From assembly GCA_025050535.1 (NCBI GenBank), contig JALBVF010000003.1, positions 124,001-188,000 of the forward strand: a stretch of 64,000 nt of DNA. The letters run 5' to 3'. Every line of letters begins with the position of its first letter. Position 1 is the first letter of the stretch. A program made the position numbers and the translations under genes. Positions 1 to 10,342 of the stretch are shown here, piece by piece. The notes under the pieces are model-generated. The model was not told where the DNA came from and did not search any database. It saw only the letters and a list, made by a program, of their open reading frames with translations. Source of the stretch: Candidatus Protistibacter heckmannii (GTDB taxonomy: Bacteria; Pseudomonadota; Gammaproteobacteria; Burkholderiales; Burkholderiaceae).

Positions 1-1121
1 GCCGCGCCGTCAACGGCGACCGCACCATTCCGCTCGCCATCCCGGTCAAGCAAGACGCGCGGGGCAAGCTCCATCTCGACGCCGCCCTGCTCAGCACCGA
101 ACAGGTCCAGGTGCTGTTCAGCTTCACGCATTCGTACTTCCTGGTGGACATGGACGTACCCTCGGCCTACGTCACCTTCCTGCGCACGCTGATGCCGCGC
201 AAGCCGCGCGCCGAGATCTACACCTCCATCGGCCTGAAGAAGCACGGCAAGAACCTCTTCTACCGCGACCTCCTCCACCATCTCCAGAATTCGAGCGGCC
301 GCTTCCGCATCGCGCCCGGCATCAAGGGCCTGGTGATGCTGGTGTTCGGCCTGCCGAGCTTTCCCTACGTCTTCAAGGTGATCAAGGATTACTTCCCGCC
401 GCCCAAGGAGACGACGCGCGAGCTGATCAAGAGAAAATACCAGCTGGTCAAGGGCAACGACCGCGTGGGCCGCATGGCCGACACGCTGGAGTTCTCGCAG
501 GTGGCCTTCCCGCTCTCGCGCTTCGACGACGAGCTGCTCGCCGAGCTGCGCAAGCATGCGCTGTCGATGATCGAATTCGACTGCGACGGCATGGGCGGCG
601 AGGAGATTGTCATCCGCCACCCCTACATCGAGCGGCGCATGATCCCGCTCAACATCTGGCTACGCGAAAGCGCCGACGAGAAGGTCGAGCACGGCGTGAT
701 CGAATACGGCAACGCCATCAAGGATCTGGTCGCGGCCAACATCTTCCCGGGCGACATGCTGTACAAGAATTTCGGCGTGATGCGCTACGGCCGCATGGTC
801 TTCTACGACTACGACGAGATCGAATACCTGACCGACTGCAATATCCGCGAGGTGCCGCCGCCGCGCAACGAAGAGGACGAACTCTCCGGAGAACCCTGGT
901 ACAACATGGCTCCGCACGACATATTCCCCGAGACTTACCGGAGTTTTCTCCTCGGCGACGAGCGCATGAGAAAATACTTTCTCATGCACCACGCCGATTT
1001 CTTCGATCCCGCCATGTGGCAAGCCCACAAGGACAAGCTCATGGCAGGGCAGGTGCCCGACATTTATTCCTACGATCCCAGGCTGCGGTTCGCCCGCCGC
1101 TATGCGACCGTCCCCGTATGA
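1..1121 (+). CDS. aceK: Isocitrate dehydrogenase kinase/phosphatase, C-terminal part
   Basis: Bifunctional enzyme that phosphorylates and dephosphorylates isocitrate dehydrogenase and so controls flux between the TCA cycle and the glyoxylate shunt. The reading frame is already open at the first bases of the window, so the N-terminus lies upstream. About 370 residues are present. The catalytic stretch [10 protein letters not shown], with the paired acidic residues used by both kinase and phosphatase activities, lies near 805-830, preceded by the family signature [15 protein letters not shown]. The stop at 1119-1121 sits only seven bases before the start of the carbonic anhydrase gene, so the two are probably co-transcribed. 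No damage is visible. The identification rests on recognisable family motifs and is firm. Confidence 0.95.
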   Translation, partial: RAVNGDRTIPLAIPVKQDARGKLHLDAALLSTEQVQVLFSFTHSYFLVDMDVPSAYVTFLRTLMPRKPRAEIYTSIGLKKHGKNLFYRDLLHHLQNSSGRFRIAPGIKGLVMLVFGLPSFPYVFKVIKDYFPPPKETTRELIKRKYQLVKGNDRVGRMADTLEFSQVAFPLSRFDDELLAELRKHALSMIEFDCDGMGGEEIVIRHPYIERRMIPLNIWLRESADEKVEHGVIEYGNAIKDLVAANIFPGDMLYKNFGVMRYGRMVFYDYDEIEYLTDCNIREVPPPRNEEDELSGEPWYNMAPHDIFPETYRSFLLGDERMRKYFLMHHADFFDPAMWQAHKDKLMAGQVPDIYSYDPRLRFARRYATVPV

Positions 1122-1128
1122 GCAAGCC

Positions 1129-1785
1129 ATGAACAAATCCAGCCTCGAGCATCTGTTCCAGAACAACCGCGACTGGGTCGCGGAAGTCACCGTCACCGAT
1201 CCCGAATATTTCTCGCGCCTCGCCGACCAGCAGGCGCCGCGCTACTTCTGGATCGGCTGCTCCGATTCGCGCGTGCCCGCCAACCAGATCACCGGCCTGG
1301 CGCCGGGCGAGGTCTTCGTCCACCGCAACGTCGCCAACGTCGTCGTGCACTCCGATCTGAACTGCCTCTCGGTGCTGCAGTTCGCGGTGGACGTGCTCGA
1401 GGTCGAGCATGTGATGGTCGTGGGCCACTACGGCTGCGGCGGCGTGCAGGCGGCAATGAACGGCGTACGCGTGGGCCTGGCCGACAACTGGCTCAAGCAT
1501 GTGCAGGACGTGCGCGACAAGCACGGCGCCTATCTGGGCAGCGTGCTCGACGCGCGCGAGCGCCACGACCGGCTATGCGAGCTCAACGCCATCGAGCAGG
1601 TGGTCAACATCTGCCACACCACCATCGTGCAGGACGCCTGGGAGCGCGGCCAGTCGCTGGAAATCCACGGCTTCGTCTATGGCCTCAAGGACGGCATGCT
1701 GCGCGACCTGGACATGAACGTCACCGGCATGAGCCAGCTCGCCGAGCGCTACGACGCGGCGCGCAAGCGCATCGGCGCGCTCTGA
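1129..1785 (+). CDS. can: Beta-class carbonic anhydrase
   Basis: Zinc enzyme interconverting CO2 and bicarbonate in the cytoplasm. The 218-residue protein has the zinc ligands of the Can type: Cys44 and Asp46 in CSDSR, then His100 and Cys103 in HYGCGG. Length is typical for E. coli-type Can (about 220). An upstream in-frame start at 1102 overlaps aceK and would add nine residues outside the family alignment, so the ATG at 1129 (MNKSSLEHLF) was chosen. It follows aceK by seven bases and is followed by a strong terminator hairpin, so it is probably the last gene of an aceK-can unit. Intact. Confidence 0.95.
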   Translation: MNKSSLEHLFQNNRDWVAEVTVTDPEYFSRLADQQAPRYFWIGCSDSRVPANQITGLAPGEVFVHRNVANVVVHSDLNCLSVLQFAVDVLEVEHVMVVGHYGCGGVQAAMNGVRVGLADNWLKHVQDVRDKHGAYLGSVLDARERHDRLCELNAIEQVVNICHTTIVQDAWERGQSLEIHGFVYGLKDGMLRDLDMNVTGMSQLAERYDAARKRIGAL

Positions 1786-1798
1786 GCCGGCATCGGCC

Positions 1799-1832
1799 GC
1801 GCGCCGCCCGCGGGCGGCGTGCATTTCTTTTT
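1799..1832 (+). terminator. Rho-independent terminator after can
   Basis: A perfect 9-bp inverted repeat (CGCCGCCCG / CGGGCGGCG, 1802-1819) is followed by a T-rich tract, TGCATTTCTTTTT. It lies 15 bases after the can stop codon and would end an aceK-can transcript. Confidence 0.7.
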
Positions 1833-1962
1833 GCTTTGTCGCAGGAAAGACAGTCTTTTTCCGCGCATGCTGGCATCATCTCCTGCATCGGCTTGCGGCA
1901 CCCCGCGATTTGAACCAGAATCGGAATCCGCCAAAGAACAAAGGCAATCCGGAGACACCGCC

Positions 1963-3129
1963 ATGTCAGTGAGAGAAACTCCCGGCCTGGATTTCTGGCT
2001 GGGCGAGGACGTCGACGCCTTGCGTGCCGCCGTGCGCGACTATGCGCAGGCCGAGATCGACCGCAGCGACCAGTTCCCGATGCAGGCCTGGCGGCAGATG
2101 GGCGAGTTGGGCATCCTCGGCGTCACGGTGGCGGAGGAATGCGGCGGCGTGAACAAGGGCTATCTGGCCCATATGATCTCGATGGAGGAAATCTCCCGCG
2201 CCAGCACCTCGGTCGGCCTGTCCTACGGAGCGCATTCCAATCTCTGCGTCAACCAGCTGCGCCGCAACGGCAACGAGGCGCAGAAGAAGAAATACCTCCC
2301 CCGCCTGGTCTCCGGCGAACACGTCGGCGCGCTGGCGATGAGCTAGCCCAACGCCGGCTCCGATGTGGTGAGCCTGCAGCTGCGCGCCGAGGAAGTCCCC
2401 GGCGGCTACAAGCTCAACGGCACCAAGATGTGGATCACCAACGGCCCGGACTGCGACGTGCTCGTGGTCTATGCGCGCACCGAGCCGGGCCGCAGCGCCA
2501 GCGGTCTGACCACCTTCATCGTCGAGAAGGGCATGCCAGGCTTCTCCGTCGTGCAAAAGCTCGACAAGCTGGGCATGCGCGGCTCGCACACCGGCGAACT
2601 GGTCTTCGAGAACGTCTTCGTGCCCCAGGAGAACATCCTCGGCGTGCTGGGCGGCGGCGCCAAGGTGCTGATGAGCGGGCTCGACTATGAGCGCGGCGTG
2701 CTAGCCGCCGGCCCCATCGGCATCATGCAGGCCTGCATGGACGCGGTGCTGCCCTATGTGCACGAGCGCAAGCAGTTTGGCCAGAGCATCGGCGAATTCC
2801 AGTTGATCCAGGGCAAGCTCGCCGACATGCACACCACGCTGCAGGCCTGCCGCGCCTACTGCTATCAACTCGGCCGCAATCTCGACGCGGCTGGCAAAAC
2901 CGGCAACCGAGCGCTGCGCAAGGAAGCCGCGGGCGTGATCCTCTACACCGCCGAGAAGGTGACCTGGATGGCCGGCGAGGCGATCCAGATCCTCAGGGTC
3001 AACGGCTACATCAACGAATATCCCACCGGCCGGCTCTGGCGCGACGCCAAGCTCTATGAGATCGGCGCGGGCACTTCCGAAATCCGGCGCATGCTGATCG
3101 GCCGGGAACTGTATTCGGAGACGATGTAA
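1963..3129 (+). pseudogene. liuA: Isovaleryl-CoA dehydrogenase, interrupted by one TAG
   Basis: Acyl-CoA dehydrogenase of leucine catabolism, oxidising isovaleryl-CoA to 3-methylcrotonyl-CoA with FAD. The reading frame is full length (388 codons, usual 385-395) but has an in-frame TAG at 2344-2346, in MS-stop-PNAGSDV where the family has MSEPNAGSDV. A single G-to-T change of GAG explains it. The C-terminal part holds the FAD/CoA-binding segments, [12 protein letters not shown] with the catalytic-base glutamate, and the closing [18 protein letters not shown]. The stop removes two thirds of the protein unless it is read through. The downstream thiolase and carboxyltransferase genes of the same pathway are broken too, which favours true loss over sequencing error. 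Confidence 0.88.
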
Positions 3130-4255
3130 ATGGCTGAACTCTCGAACGATCCCGTCGTCATCATCGGCTGCGCGCGCACGCCGATGGGCAGTTTCCAGGG
3201 CGAGCTCGCGGCGCTGACCGCGCCCCAGCTCGGCGCGGCGGCAATCAAGGCGGCGCTGGAACGCGCCGGCGTGGATCCGCAATCGGTGGACGAGGTGCTG
3301 ATGGGCTGCGTGCTGCCCGCTGGCCAGGGGCAGCACGCCCGCGCACCAGGCTTCGCTGGGCGCGGGGCTGCCGCTCTCGGCCGGCTGCACCACAGTGAAC
3401 AAGATGTACGGCTCGGGCATGCGCGCGGCGATGGCCGCACACGACATTCTGCTCGCCAGCTCGGTGGAGACGGTGGTCGCGGGCGGCATGGAGAGCATGA
3501 CCAACGCGCCATACCTTCTGCCAAAGGCGCGCGCCGGCCTGCGCATCGGCCACACGATGATGTATGACCACATGATGCTCGACGGGCTGGAGGACGCCTA
3601 CGACCGTCTGCCCAATGGCGGCGGCAAGTCCATGGGCGGCTATGGCGAGGATTGCGCCGACAAATACCACTTCACGCGCGAGCAGCTGGACGCCTCCGCC
3701 TCGGCCTCGGTGAGCCGCGCCCGCGCCGCCGCCGAAAGCGGCGCGCTGCAATGGGAGATCACGCCGGTGACGGTGCCGGGCAAGGCGGGCGGCACGGTGA
3801 CGGCTGCGTCCTCGTCGTCGATCAACGACGGCGCGGCGGCCCTGGTGATGATTCGCGAATCCGCCGCCAAAGCGCAGGGCCTAAAGCCGCTGGCGCGCAT
3901 CCTCGGCCATGCCTCGCACGCCCAGGCGCCGGGCTGGTTCACCACCGCGCTGATCGGCGCGATCGAGAAGCTGCTGGAGAAGACCGGCTGGAAGGCCGGT
4001 GAGGTGGAGCTCTGGGAGACCAACGAAGCCTTCGCCGTGGTGCCGATGGCGGCGATGCACGACCGGGGCATCGCGCACGAGAAGGTGAACGTGCACGGCG
4101 GCGCCTGCGCGGTCGGGCATCCGATCGGCGCCTCGGGCGCGCGCATCATGGTCACGCTGATGGGCGCGTTGCGCAAGCAGGGGCTGCGCAATGGCGTGGC
4201 CAGCCTGTGCATTGGCGGCGGCGAAGCCACGGCCATCGCGCTGGAAATGCTCTGA
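3130..4255 (+). pseudogene. Acetyl-CoA acetyltransferase (thiolase), multiply damaged
   Basis: Thiolase that would cleave acetoacetyl-CoA at the end of leucine or ketone-body breakdown. It starts immediately after the liuA stop. Three lesions are visible. A one-base insertion near 3330 breaks the frame between GCVLPAGQGQ and QASLGAGLPLSAGC. The nucleophile motif NK-x-CGSGM reads NKMYGSGM (codon TAC near 3406), replacing the catalytic Cys with Tyr. The segment between PGKAGGTV and TAASSSSINDGAAA lacks roughly 20 residues that the family normally has there, consistent with a deletion between short repeats coding GGTV/GTVT. The later motifs NEAFAVVPM and GGACAVGHPIGASGARI remain. Even with the frame restored the enzyme could not form its acyl intermediate. 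Confidence 0.9.
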
Positions 4256-4256
4256 G

Positions 4257-4915
4257 ATGGCGGCGCTCGAGTCGCGACTGAATCCGCGCAGCGAAGCCTT
4301 CGCCGCTAACGCGGCGCTGATGCGCGCGCTGGTGGAAGACCTGCGCGCCAAGGTGGCGGCCGCCGCGGAAGGCGGCGGCGCGAACGCGTGCGCCTGCTGC
4401 TCGATCCAGACTCGCCGTTCCTGGAGGCTTCCCAGCTCGCCGCCTACGGCATGTATGATGACGCCGCGCCGGACGCGGGCATGATCGCGGGCATCGGCCT
4501 CGTGGTCGGCCGGCTTTGCGTGGTGGTCTGCAACGACGCCACGGTCAAGGGCGGCACCTATTACCCGATGACGGTGAAGAAGCATCTGCGCGCGCAGGAG
4601 ATCGCCGCACATAACCGGCTGCACTGCATCTATCTCGAGGACTCGGGCGGCGCGAACCTGCCGAACCAGGACGACGTCTTCCCGGACCGCGAGCATTTCG
4701 GCCGCATCTTCTTCAATCAGGCGAACCTGTCCACCGCCGGCATCGCGCAAATCGCCGTGGTGATAGGCTCCTGCACGGCGGGCGGCGCCTATGTGCCGGC
4801 GATGAGCGACGAGACCATCATCGTGCGCAACCAGGGTACCATCTTCCTCGGCGGCCCGCCGCTGGTGAAGGCCGCCACCGGCGAAGTGGTGAGCGCGGAG
4901 GCTGATGGACGCGGG
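4257..4915 (+). pseudogene. liuB: Methylcrotonoyl-CoA carboxylase carboxyltransferase subunit, remnant
   Basis: Remnant of the carboxyltransferase (beta) subunit of biotin-dependent 3-methylcrotonoyl-CoA carboxylase, the step after isovaleryl-CoA dehydrogenase. The ATG at 4257 begins [21 protein letters not shown]. Around 4380 the frame changes and about 15 residues (the ARGKLLPRERV region) are missing before [22 protein letters not shown]. The frame then stays open through the acyl-CoA-binding core ([52 protein letters not shown]). After SAE near 4900 the homology stops, giving about 40 percent of the usual 535 residues. The rest of the subunit and the other liu genes are absent, replaced by a terminator and an opposing Bug gene, so a deletion end lies here. 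Confidence 0.85.
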
Positions 4916-4950
4916 CTAAGCGTGCGCACCGGGCCGTGCGCGCCGGCCGA

Positions 4951-4996
4951 AAAACAAAAGCCCCGAGGGCGGGTCTCGCCTTGCGGGACTTTTTTC
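4951..4996 (-). terminator. Terminator of the Bug receptor gene
   Basis: Read on the minus strand, a 10-bp stem AAAAGTCCCG / CGGGGCTTTT encloses a GC-rich loop and is followed by TTTT. It lies about 50 bases after the stop of the minus-strand Bug gene. Confidence 0.7.
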
Positions 4997-5042
4997 GGCG
5001 CCGTGTCCGGCGCTGGTTCTCTGCGGAACGCCTGGGCGGCAA

Positions 5043-6023
5043 TCAGTCGGCGTACACGCCGGCCTTCTTGATGATCGGCGTCCACTTGTTGATTTCGGAC
5101 TGCACCAGAGCGCGGGCCGAATCTGGGGTGGCACGCTGGGGCGTGGCCACTTCGGCGCCCAGCTCGGCCATCTTGGCGCGGAAGCTGGCGTCCTGGACGG
5201 AAGCCTGCAGCGCGGCGACGAGCTTGTCGACGACGGGCTTGGGCGTACCCTTGGGCGCGTACATGGCGTGCCAGATCTTCACTTCGAAGCCCTTGAGGCC
5301 TTGCTCGTCCAGCGTCGGGATGTCCTTGAACGCGGTGAGGCGGGACAGCGAGGTCGCACCGTAGGCCTTGATGGCTTTCGAGCGAACTTGGCCGGCGACG
5401 TTGGTGGTCTGGTCGCACATGAGCTGCACCTGGCCGCCCATCAGGTCGGTCAGCGCGGGTGCGGTGCCCTTGTAGGGGACGGTGGTGAAGTCGGCCTGGA
5501 TGGTGCTCATGAAGAGAAGGCCGCACAGGTGCGAGGCCGAGCCGATGCCGGCGTTGGCCAGCGAGAGCTTGTCGTGGTTGGCCTTGATGTAGGGCAGCAG
5601 TTCCTTGAAGTCCTTGGCGGTCAGGCTCTTAGTGGAGAGAAGCAGCATGGGGACGTCGGCCACTTCGCCAATGAATTCGTAGTCGTTCATCGGATCGAAG
5701 CCCAGGTTTCGGTACAGCGCCGGGGAGGTGGACATGCCGATGTGGTGCAGCAGGATGGTGTAGCCGTCCTTGGGCGCCTGCACGACCTTGCGCGCGCCGA
5801 TGGTGCCGCCGGCGCCGACGGTGTTGTCGACGACAATGATCTGCTTGAGATGCTTGGTCATGACGACGCCCAGTTCGCGGGCGACCTTGTCGGTGGGGCC
5901 GCCGGCCGCGAAGGGCACGACCATAACCACCGCCTTGTCGGTGGGATATTCACCGGCGAGCGCCGCGGCGTTCAGGCCGAAGAGGGAAGACAGCGCGCCG
6001 AGAAGGGCGATAAGTTTGTTCAT
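5043..6023 (-). CDS. Bug-family tripartite tricarboxylate receptor (periplasmic binding protein)
   Basis: Extracytoplasmic solute receptor of the Bug/TctC family, expanded in Bordetella and relatives and binding carboxylates or aromatic acids in the periplasm. The 326-residue protein has a signal peptide ([23 protein letters not shown], cut before GEYP). It also has the family landmarks [18 protein letters not shown], the [14 protein letters not shown] stretch, and the C-terminal [11 protein letters not shown]-like end ([15 protein letters not shown]). Length is typical (320-330). No tctA/tctB membrane genes lie nearby, which is normal for orphan Bug proteins, so the ligand is unknown. It is divergent from the flavoenzyme gene at 6199, and the 175-base gap between them holds two palindromes. 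Intact. Confidence 0.92.
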   Translation of the reverse strand: MNKLIALLGALSSLFGLNAAALAGEYPTDKAVVMVVPFAAGGPTDKVARELGVVMTKHLKQIIVVDNTVGAGGTIGARKVVQAPKDGYTILLHHIGMSTSPALYRNLGFDPMNDYEFIGEVADVPMLLLSTKSLTAKDFKELLPYIKANHDKLSLANAGIGSASHLCGLLFMSTIQADFTTVPYKGTAPALTDLMGGQVQLMCDQTTNVAGQVRSKAIKAYGATSLSRLTAFKDIPTLDEQGLKGFEVKIWHAMYAPKGTPKPVVDKLVAALQASVQDASFRAKMAELGAEVATPQRATPDSARALVQSEINKWTPIIKKAGVYAD

Positions 6024-6083
6024 GTGTTCCTCGAGGTCAAGTCTTCAGGGGGGCTGATGATCTCAATCGGCGGGTTGGCGGAC

Positions 6084-6107
6084 AATACGTATTTTCCCCC
6101 ACGTGGG
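6084..6107. promoter_or_regulatory. Two adjacent perfect palindromes in a divergent promoter region
   Basis: Between the divergent Bug and flavoenzyme genes lie two perfect 10-bp palindromes, AATACGTATT (6084-6093) and CCCACGTGGG (6098-6107), spaced by four bases. A weaker CTATT/AATAG repeat follows at about 6113-6129. Their position suggests operator sites for a dimeric regulator of one or both genes. No regulator gene is adjacent, so the protein is unknown. Confidence 0.35.
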
Positions 6108-6198
6108 ATACCACTATTGGGACATAATAGAACGCCCGCTCGAAAATCTGGACTCCAACCTGATCCGCCCTGAAACCTAGACCAAACCTGGAGACCGC

Positions 6199-7144
6199 AT
6201 GCCCGCCGCCAAAAGAATTCCGCCGATTCTACAGAACCTGGCCCTGCCGGTGATCGCTTCGCCGATTTTTATCGTGAGCTATCCCGAGCTGGTGCTGGCG
6301 CAGTGCAAGGCGGGGATCGTGGGCTCTTTCCCGGCGTTGAACGCGCGGCCGGCAGAACTGCTCGACGACTGGCTGACGCAGATGGGGGAGGAGCTGGCGA
6401 GCTTCAAGCACGCCAATCTGGATGCCAAGGTGGGGCACGATCGCGGTGAACCAGATCGTGCACACGTCGAACGACAGGCTGGAGCGGGACGTGCGCACCT
6501 GCGTGGACCATAAGATGCCGAGGTACATCACCAGCCTGCGCGCGCCGGTGAAGGAGATCCTGGACGCGGTGCATTCCTATGGCGGCATCGTGATGCACGA
6601 CGTGATCAGCATCCGCCATGCACACAAGACGCTGGAGGCCGGCGCGGGCGGCCATGCGGGCATGCTCTCGCCCTTCGCGCTGGTGGGCGAGGTGCGCAAG
6701 TTCTTCGACGGCCCGATCGCGCTCTCGGGCTCGATCGCCACCGGCGACGCGGTGCTGGCCGCGCAGGCGGCGGGCGCGGACTTCGCCTATGTGGGCACGC
6801 GCTTCATCGCCACGCAGGAGGCGCACGCAACCGAGGAATACAAGCAGTCGCTCGTGGACGCCGCGGCGGCCGACATCGTGTACACCAACCTGTTCACCGG
6901 CGTGCACGGCAACTATGTGAAGCGCAGCATCGTCAACGCGGGGCTGGATCCCGACAATCTGCCGGCCTCCGATCCGAGCAAGATGAATTTCGGCAGCACC
7001 CGGACCAAGGCCTGGAAGGACATCTGGGGCGCCGGCCAGGACGTGGACCTGATCGACGATTCGCCAACGGTGGCCGAGGTGGTGGGGCGGATGAAGGCAG
7101 AGTACGAAGCCGCGCGCGCGCGGATCGTGGGACTGCCCGGCTGA
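6199..7144 (+). pseudogene. NAD(P)H-dependent flavin oxidoreductase (nitronate monooxygenase-like), frameshifted
   Basis: FMN-dependent enzyme of the nitronate monooxygenase/2-nitropropane dioxygenase family. The first frame (MPAAKRIPPILQNLALPVIASPIF...) ends after HANLDAKVG at about 6432, and the second frame carries TIAVNQIVHTSNDRLERDV onward. Together they give a normal length near 315 residues. The FMN-phosphate loop region (PIALSGSIATGDAVLAAQAAGADFAYVGTRFIAT) and the catalytic neighbourhood GGIVMHDVIS are present. The indel falls in GTGGGGCAC, where the family expects VAPIAVNQ. KMPRYITSLRAP, usually KVPIVITSLRAP, also suggests drift. The gene ends 40 bases before the truncated IS630 copy. 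The substrate cannot be inferred. Confidence 0.82.
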
Positions 7145-7183
7145 TCTGTCCTGTTGATCCGGCCTGCTGAGCTGGCCTGCTTA

Positions 7184-7424
7184 TTGACGCGGCAATATAA
7201 AGATTGAGCTTATTGTCATTTCTGGCATCGAGTTGGCATAGAAAAAGAAGACGCTCGATACCAGAAACTGGAGCAACTGCACGAGAGGCGAAAGCAGGTC
7301 GTGAGGTTGCATCGGAAGGGATACGGAGTCATGGCCATCGCGGAGTTGACAGGGCTGAGTTACCCGGAGGCTCGACTGGCCATTGATCTCTATGAAGAAG
7401 GGGCCGCGGTGGCCCTGAAGCCGC
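7184..7424 (+). mobile_element. Truncated IS630-family element (left end only)
   Basis: About 240 bases nearly identical to the left part of the complete element at 17906-19028. They start at TTGACGCGGCAATATAA directly after a TA dinucleotide and run through the start of the transposase (KLEQLHERRKQVVRLHRKGYGVMAI...LYEEG). Similarity stops at GCCCTGAAGCCGC near 7424, where the sequence changes to the 3' end of the czcA-like gene on the other strand. The right end of the element and the last 60-70 codons of the pump gene are both gone, so a deletion or recombination joined them. Confidence 0.9.
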
Positions 7425-10339
7425 GCCCCGAGGCGAACAGGAAGGGCGCCAGCCCCAGCATCGCCACCGTGGCCATCATCATCACCGGGCGGAAACGCTG
7501 CGCGCAGCCCTTGCGCACCGCGTCGGCCACCGCCATGCCGGTGTCGCGCAGCTTGCGGATGTACGACACCAGCACCACGCCATTGAGCACCGCGATGCCC
7601 CACAGCGCGATAAAGCCCACCGACGCAGGCACCGACAGATACTCCCTGATCAGGAACAGCGCCAGCACCCCGCCCACCGAGGCGAAGGGCAGGATCAGGA
7701 TGATCAGCCCCGCCAGCTTCACCGAATCGAAGAGCAGGAACAGCAGGAAAAAGATCGCCACGATCACCACCGGCACGATCGTCGTCAGCGACAACAAGGC
7801 CCGCTGCATGTTCTCGAACTGGCCGACCCAGGACAGGCTATAGCCCTCGGGCAACCTCACCTTCGCCGCCACCCGCGCGCGCACCTCGTCAACGAAGCCG
7901 CCCAGGTCGCGCCCCTCCACATTCGCGCCCACCACCACGCGGCGGCGGCCCGACTCACGGCTGATCTGCGCCGGGCCGTCCACCAGCCGGATGTCGGCCA
8001 CCGTGTGCAGCGGCACTGTGAAGCAGTCCGGGCTGCGCAGCGTCGCGCCGCGGATCGCCTCGATGGAATTGCGGCGCTCCTCCGGATAGCGCAACGCTAT
8101 GCCGAAGCGCCGCTCGCCCTCGTAGAGCTGGCGCACCACCTTGCCGCCAACGGCGATCTCGATCAGGTCCTGCACATCCGCCACGTTGATGCCGTAGCGG
8201 GCGATAGCCTTTCGGTCAATTTCGATGGTCAGCGTCTGCTGGCCCGAGAGCCGCTCCACGCGGATGTCGCTCGCGCCCGGCACCTCGCGCATCATGCGCG
8301 CCACCTGCTCGGAAATCCGCCGCAGCTCGCCCAGATCGTCGCCGAACACCTTCACCGCCATCTGCGAGAGCACGCCGGTCACCATCTCGTCCACGCGCTG
8401 CGCGATCGGCTGGTTCATCACGATCTGCACGTCCGGCAGCACCGCCAGCGCCTGCCGGATGTCCTACTCCACCTCGGCCTGGCTGCGGCCGCTTTTCTTG
8501 TCCAGGCTCACCACCGGGTCGGATTCATTGGGCCCGCGGGGTCCGCCGGCGAATCGCCGCGTCCCAGCTTGGACACCGCCAGCTTCACGCCCGGCACCGC
8601 CGACACCAGCTTCATCGCCTCGGTCTCGATCTTCAGAGACTCGGGCAGCGAGATGCTCGGCACGCGCACCACCTGCGGCGTGATCGAGCCCTCCTTCATC
8701 GTCGGGATAAAGCTCTTGCTGAGCATCGGGAACAGCCCCGCCGACAGCGCCAGCAGTCCCACCGCCACGGCGACCGTGCGCCGCTCATTCGGCAGCGACT
8801 TCTCCAGCAGCGCCAGATAGCGCCGCTTGAGCCAGGCGATCAGCCGCGTGTCCTTGGCCGCCCTTGAGCAGATAGACGCAGAGCACCAGCGACACCAGCA
8901 GCGCGATGGCGATGGTCAGCGCCAGCGGCGCGAACATCTTGCCCTCCATGCCCGAGAGCGCCATCAGCGGCAAGAAGACCAGCACGATGATGAAGATGCC
9001 GTAGACCGCTGGCTTGCCCACCTCGACCGTGGCCATGAAGATGGTGTGGCCGCGCGTCTGCGCGTCGTCGCCCGCGTGGCCGAGCCGGCGAAACACGTTC
9101 TCCACCACCACCACGGTCGCGTCCACCATCAGGCCGATGGCAATGGCCAGCCCGCCCAGCGACATCAGGTTGGCGGAAATGCCGAACTGGTTCATCGCCA
9201 TGAAGGTGATCAACGGCGCGATCACCAGCGTGGCCGTCACGATAAGGCTGGAGCGCGCGTCGCCCAGGAAGAGCACCAGCACGATCACCACCAGCGCGAT
9301 GCCATCGATCAGCACCTTGCCCACCATCCACAGCGAAGCGTCAACCAGCTCCATGCGGTCGTAGAAGGACTTTATCTTCAGCCCGCCCGGCAGCATGCCG
9401 CGCGCATTGATCTCCTCCACCTTCTGCTTCACCTGCGAGACGATCTCCTTGGCGTTGCCTCCGTGCAGCATCATCACGATACCAACGACCGCCTCCGTGT
9501 CGCCGTTCTTGAGCACCGCGCCCTGGCGCACAGCGTGGCCCACCTGCACCTCCGCCACATTGCGCACGAACACCGGCACGCTGCCGTCCTGGCGGATCAC
9601 GACGTCACCGATGTCCTAGGCGTTGCGGATCAGGTACTGCTCCGCCTTCTGCGGCAGCACGCCGCAGAAGGCGTTCGCGTTGTTGCGGGCGATCGCCTGA
9701 TACACGTCCTGCAGCCCCAGCAGGTAGGCGCGCATCTAGTCCTGGTCCACCTGCACCTGAAACTGCCGCTCGTAGCCGCCCATCGAATTCACCTCGGCCA
9801 CGCCCGATATGGAGCGCAGCATCGGCCGCACCACCCAGTCCTGCACGATGCGCCACTCGGTCAGCTCCTGCTCGGTGAGCGCGCGCTTGCCGTCGGCGTC
9901 CGTCTCCAGCGTGTATTGATAAACCTCGCCCAGGCCCGTGGACACGGTCCAGAGCGCCGGCGCGATGCCGTCTGGCAAGGAGCCAGCGGCCTCGATCAGC
10001 CGTTCGGTCGCCTTCTGGCGGGCGAAGTAGACGTTGGTCGAATCAGTGAAGACCAGGGTGATCAGCGACAGCCCGCTCTTGTTGAGCGAACGCATCTCGG
10101 TGAGCCCCGGCAGGCCCGTCATCGCGATCTCCAGCGGCACCGTGATGAAGCGCTCCACCTCCTCGGGCGAGCGGCCCGGCGCCTCGGTGGCGACCTGGAC
10201 CTGCACGTTGGTCACATCGGGAAAAGCGTCCACCGAAAGCTTCGGTGGCGCTGCGCAGGCCGAACAGCAGCAGCGCGGCGGCCAGCATGGCGATGACGAG
10301 CCGCTGCTGGAGGGCGGTTCTGACAATGGCGCGCAGCAC
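7425..10339 (-). pseudogene. czcA: Heavy-metal efflux RND permease (CzcA/NccA type), heavily decayed
   Basis: Inner-membrane proton-driven exporter of divalent metal cations of the HME-RND family, partner of the following fusion and outer-membrane proteins. Recognisable blocks are MLRAIVRTALQQRLVIAML, LSVDAFPDVTNVQVQV, MTGLPGLTEMRSLNKSGLS, TM4 GLAIAIGLMVDATVVVVENVF with the proton-relay Asp, ITPQVVRVPSISLPESL, DIRQALAVLPDVQIVM, and GIAVLNGVVLVSYI. There are three in-frame TAG codons (complement of 9736-9738, 9616-9618 and 8464-8466). Frameshifts lie near 10250, 8860 and 8520. The C-terminus is cut by the IS630 fragment after MLGLAPFLFASG. The metal cannot be deduced. The gene is certainly non-functional. 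Confidence 0.92.
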
Positions 10340-10342
10340 GGC

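Noticed and set aside
2344-2346. Selenocysteine or pyrrolysine recoding at the internal stops
   Set aside because: The codon is mostly TAG, positions are not Cys/Sec sites, genes carry further frameshifts, and TAG ends intact genes here.
3130-3567. 145-codon open frame as a separate gene
   Set aside because: Its first 65 residues are the thiolase N-terminus; the rest is out-of-frame sequence after an indel.
7154-7163. TTGATCCGGC upstream of the truncated IS, matching the IS630 right end
   Set aside because: Identity is limited to ten bases and then diverges, so a second IS end cannot be claimed.
8827-10296. 489-codon plus-strand open frame over the pump gene
   Set aside because: His/Gln/Arg-rich composition is typical of the antisense of a GC-rich CDS, and the minus strand encodes recognisable RND blocks.
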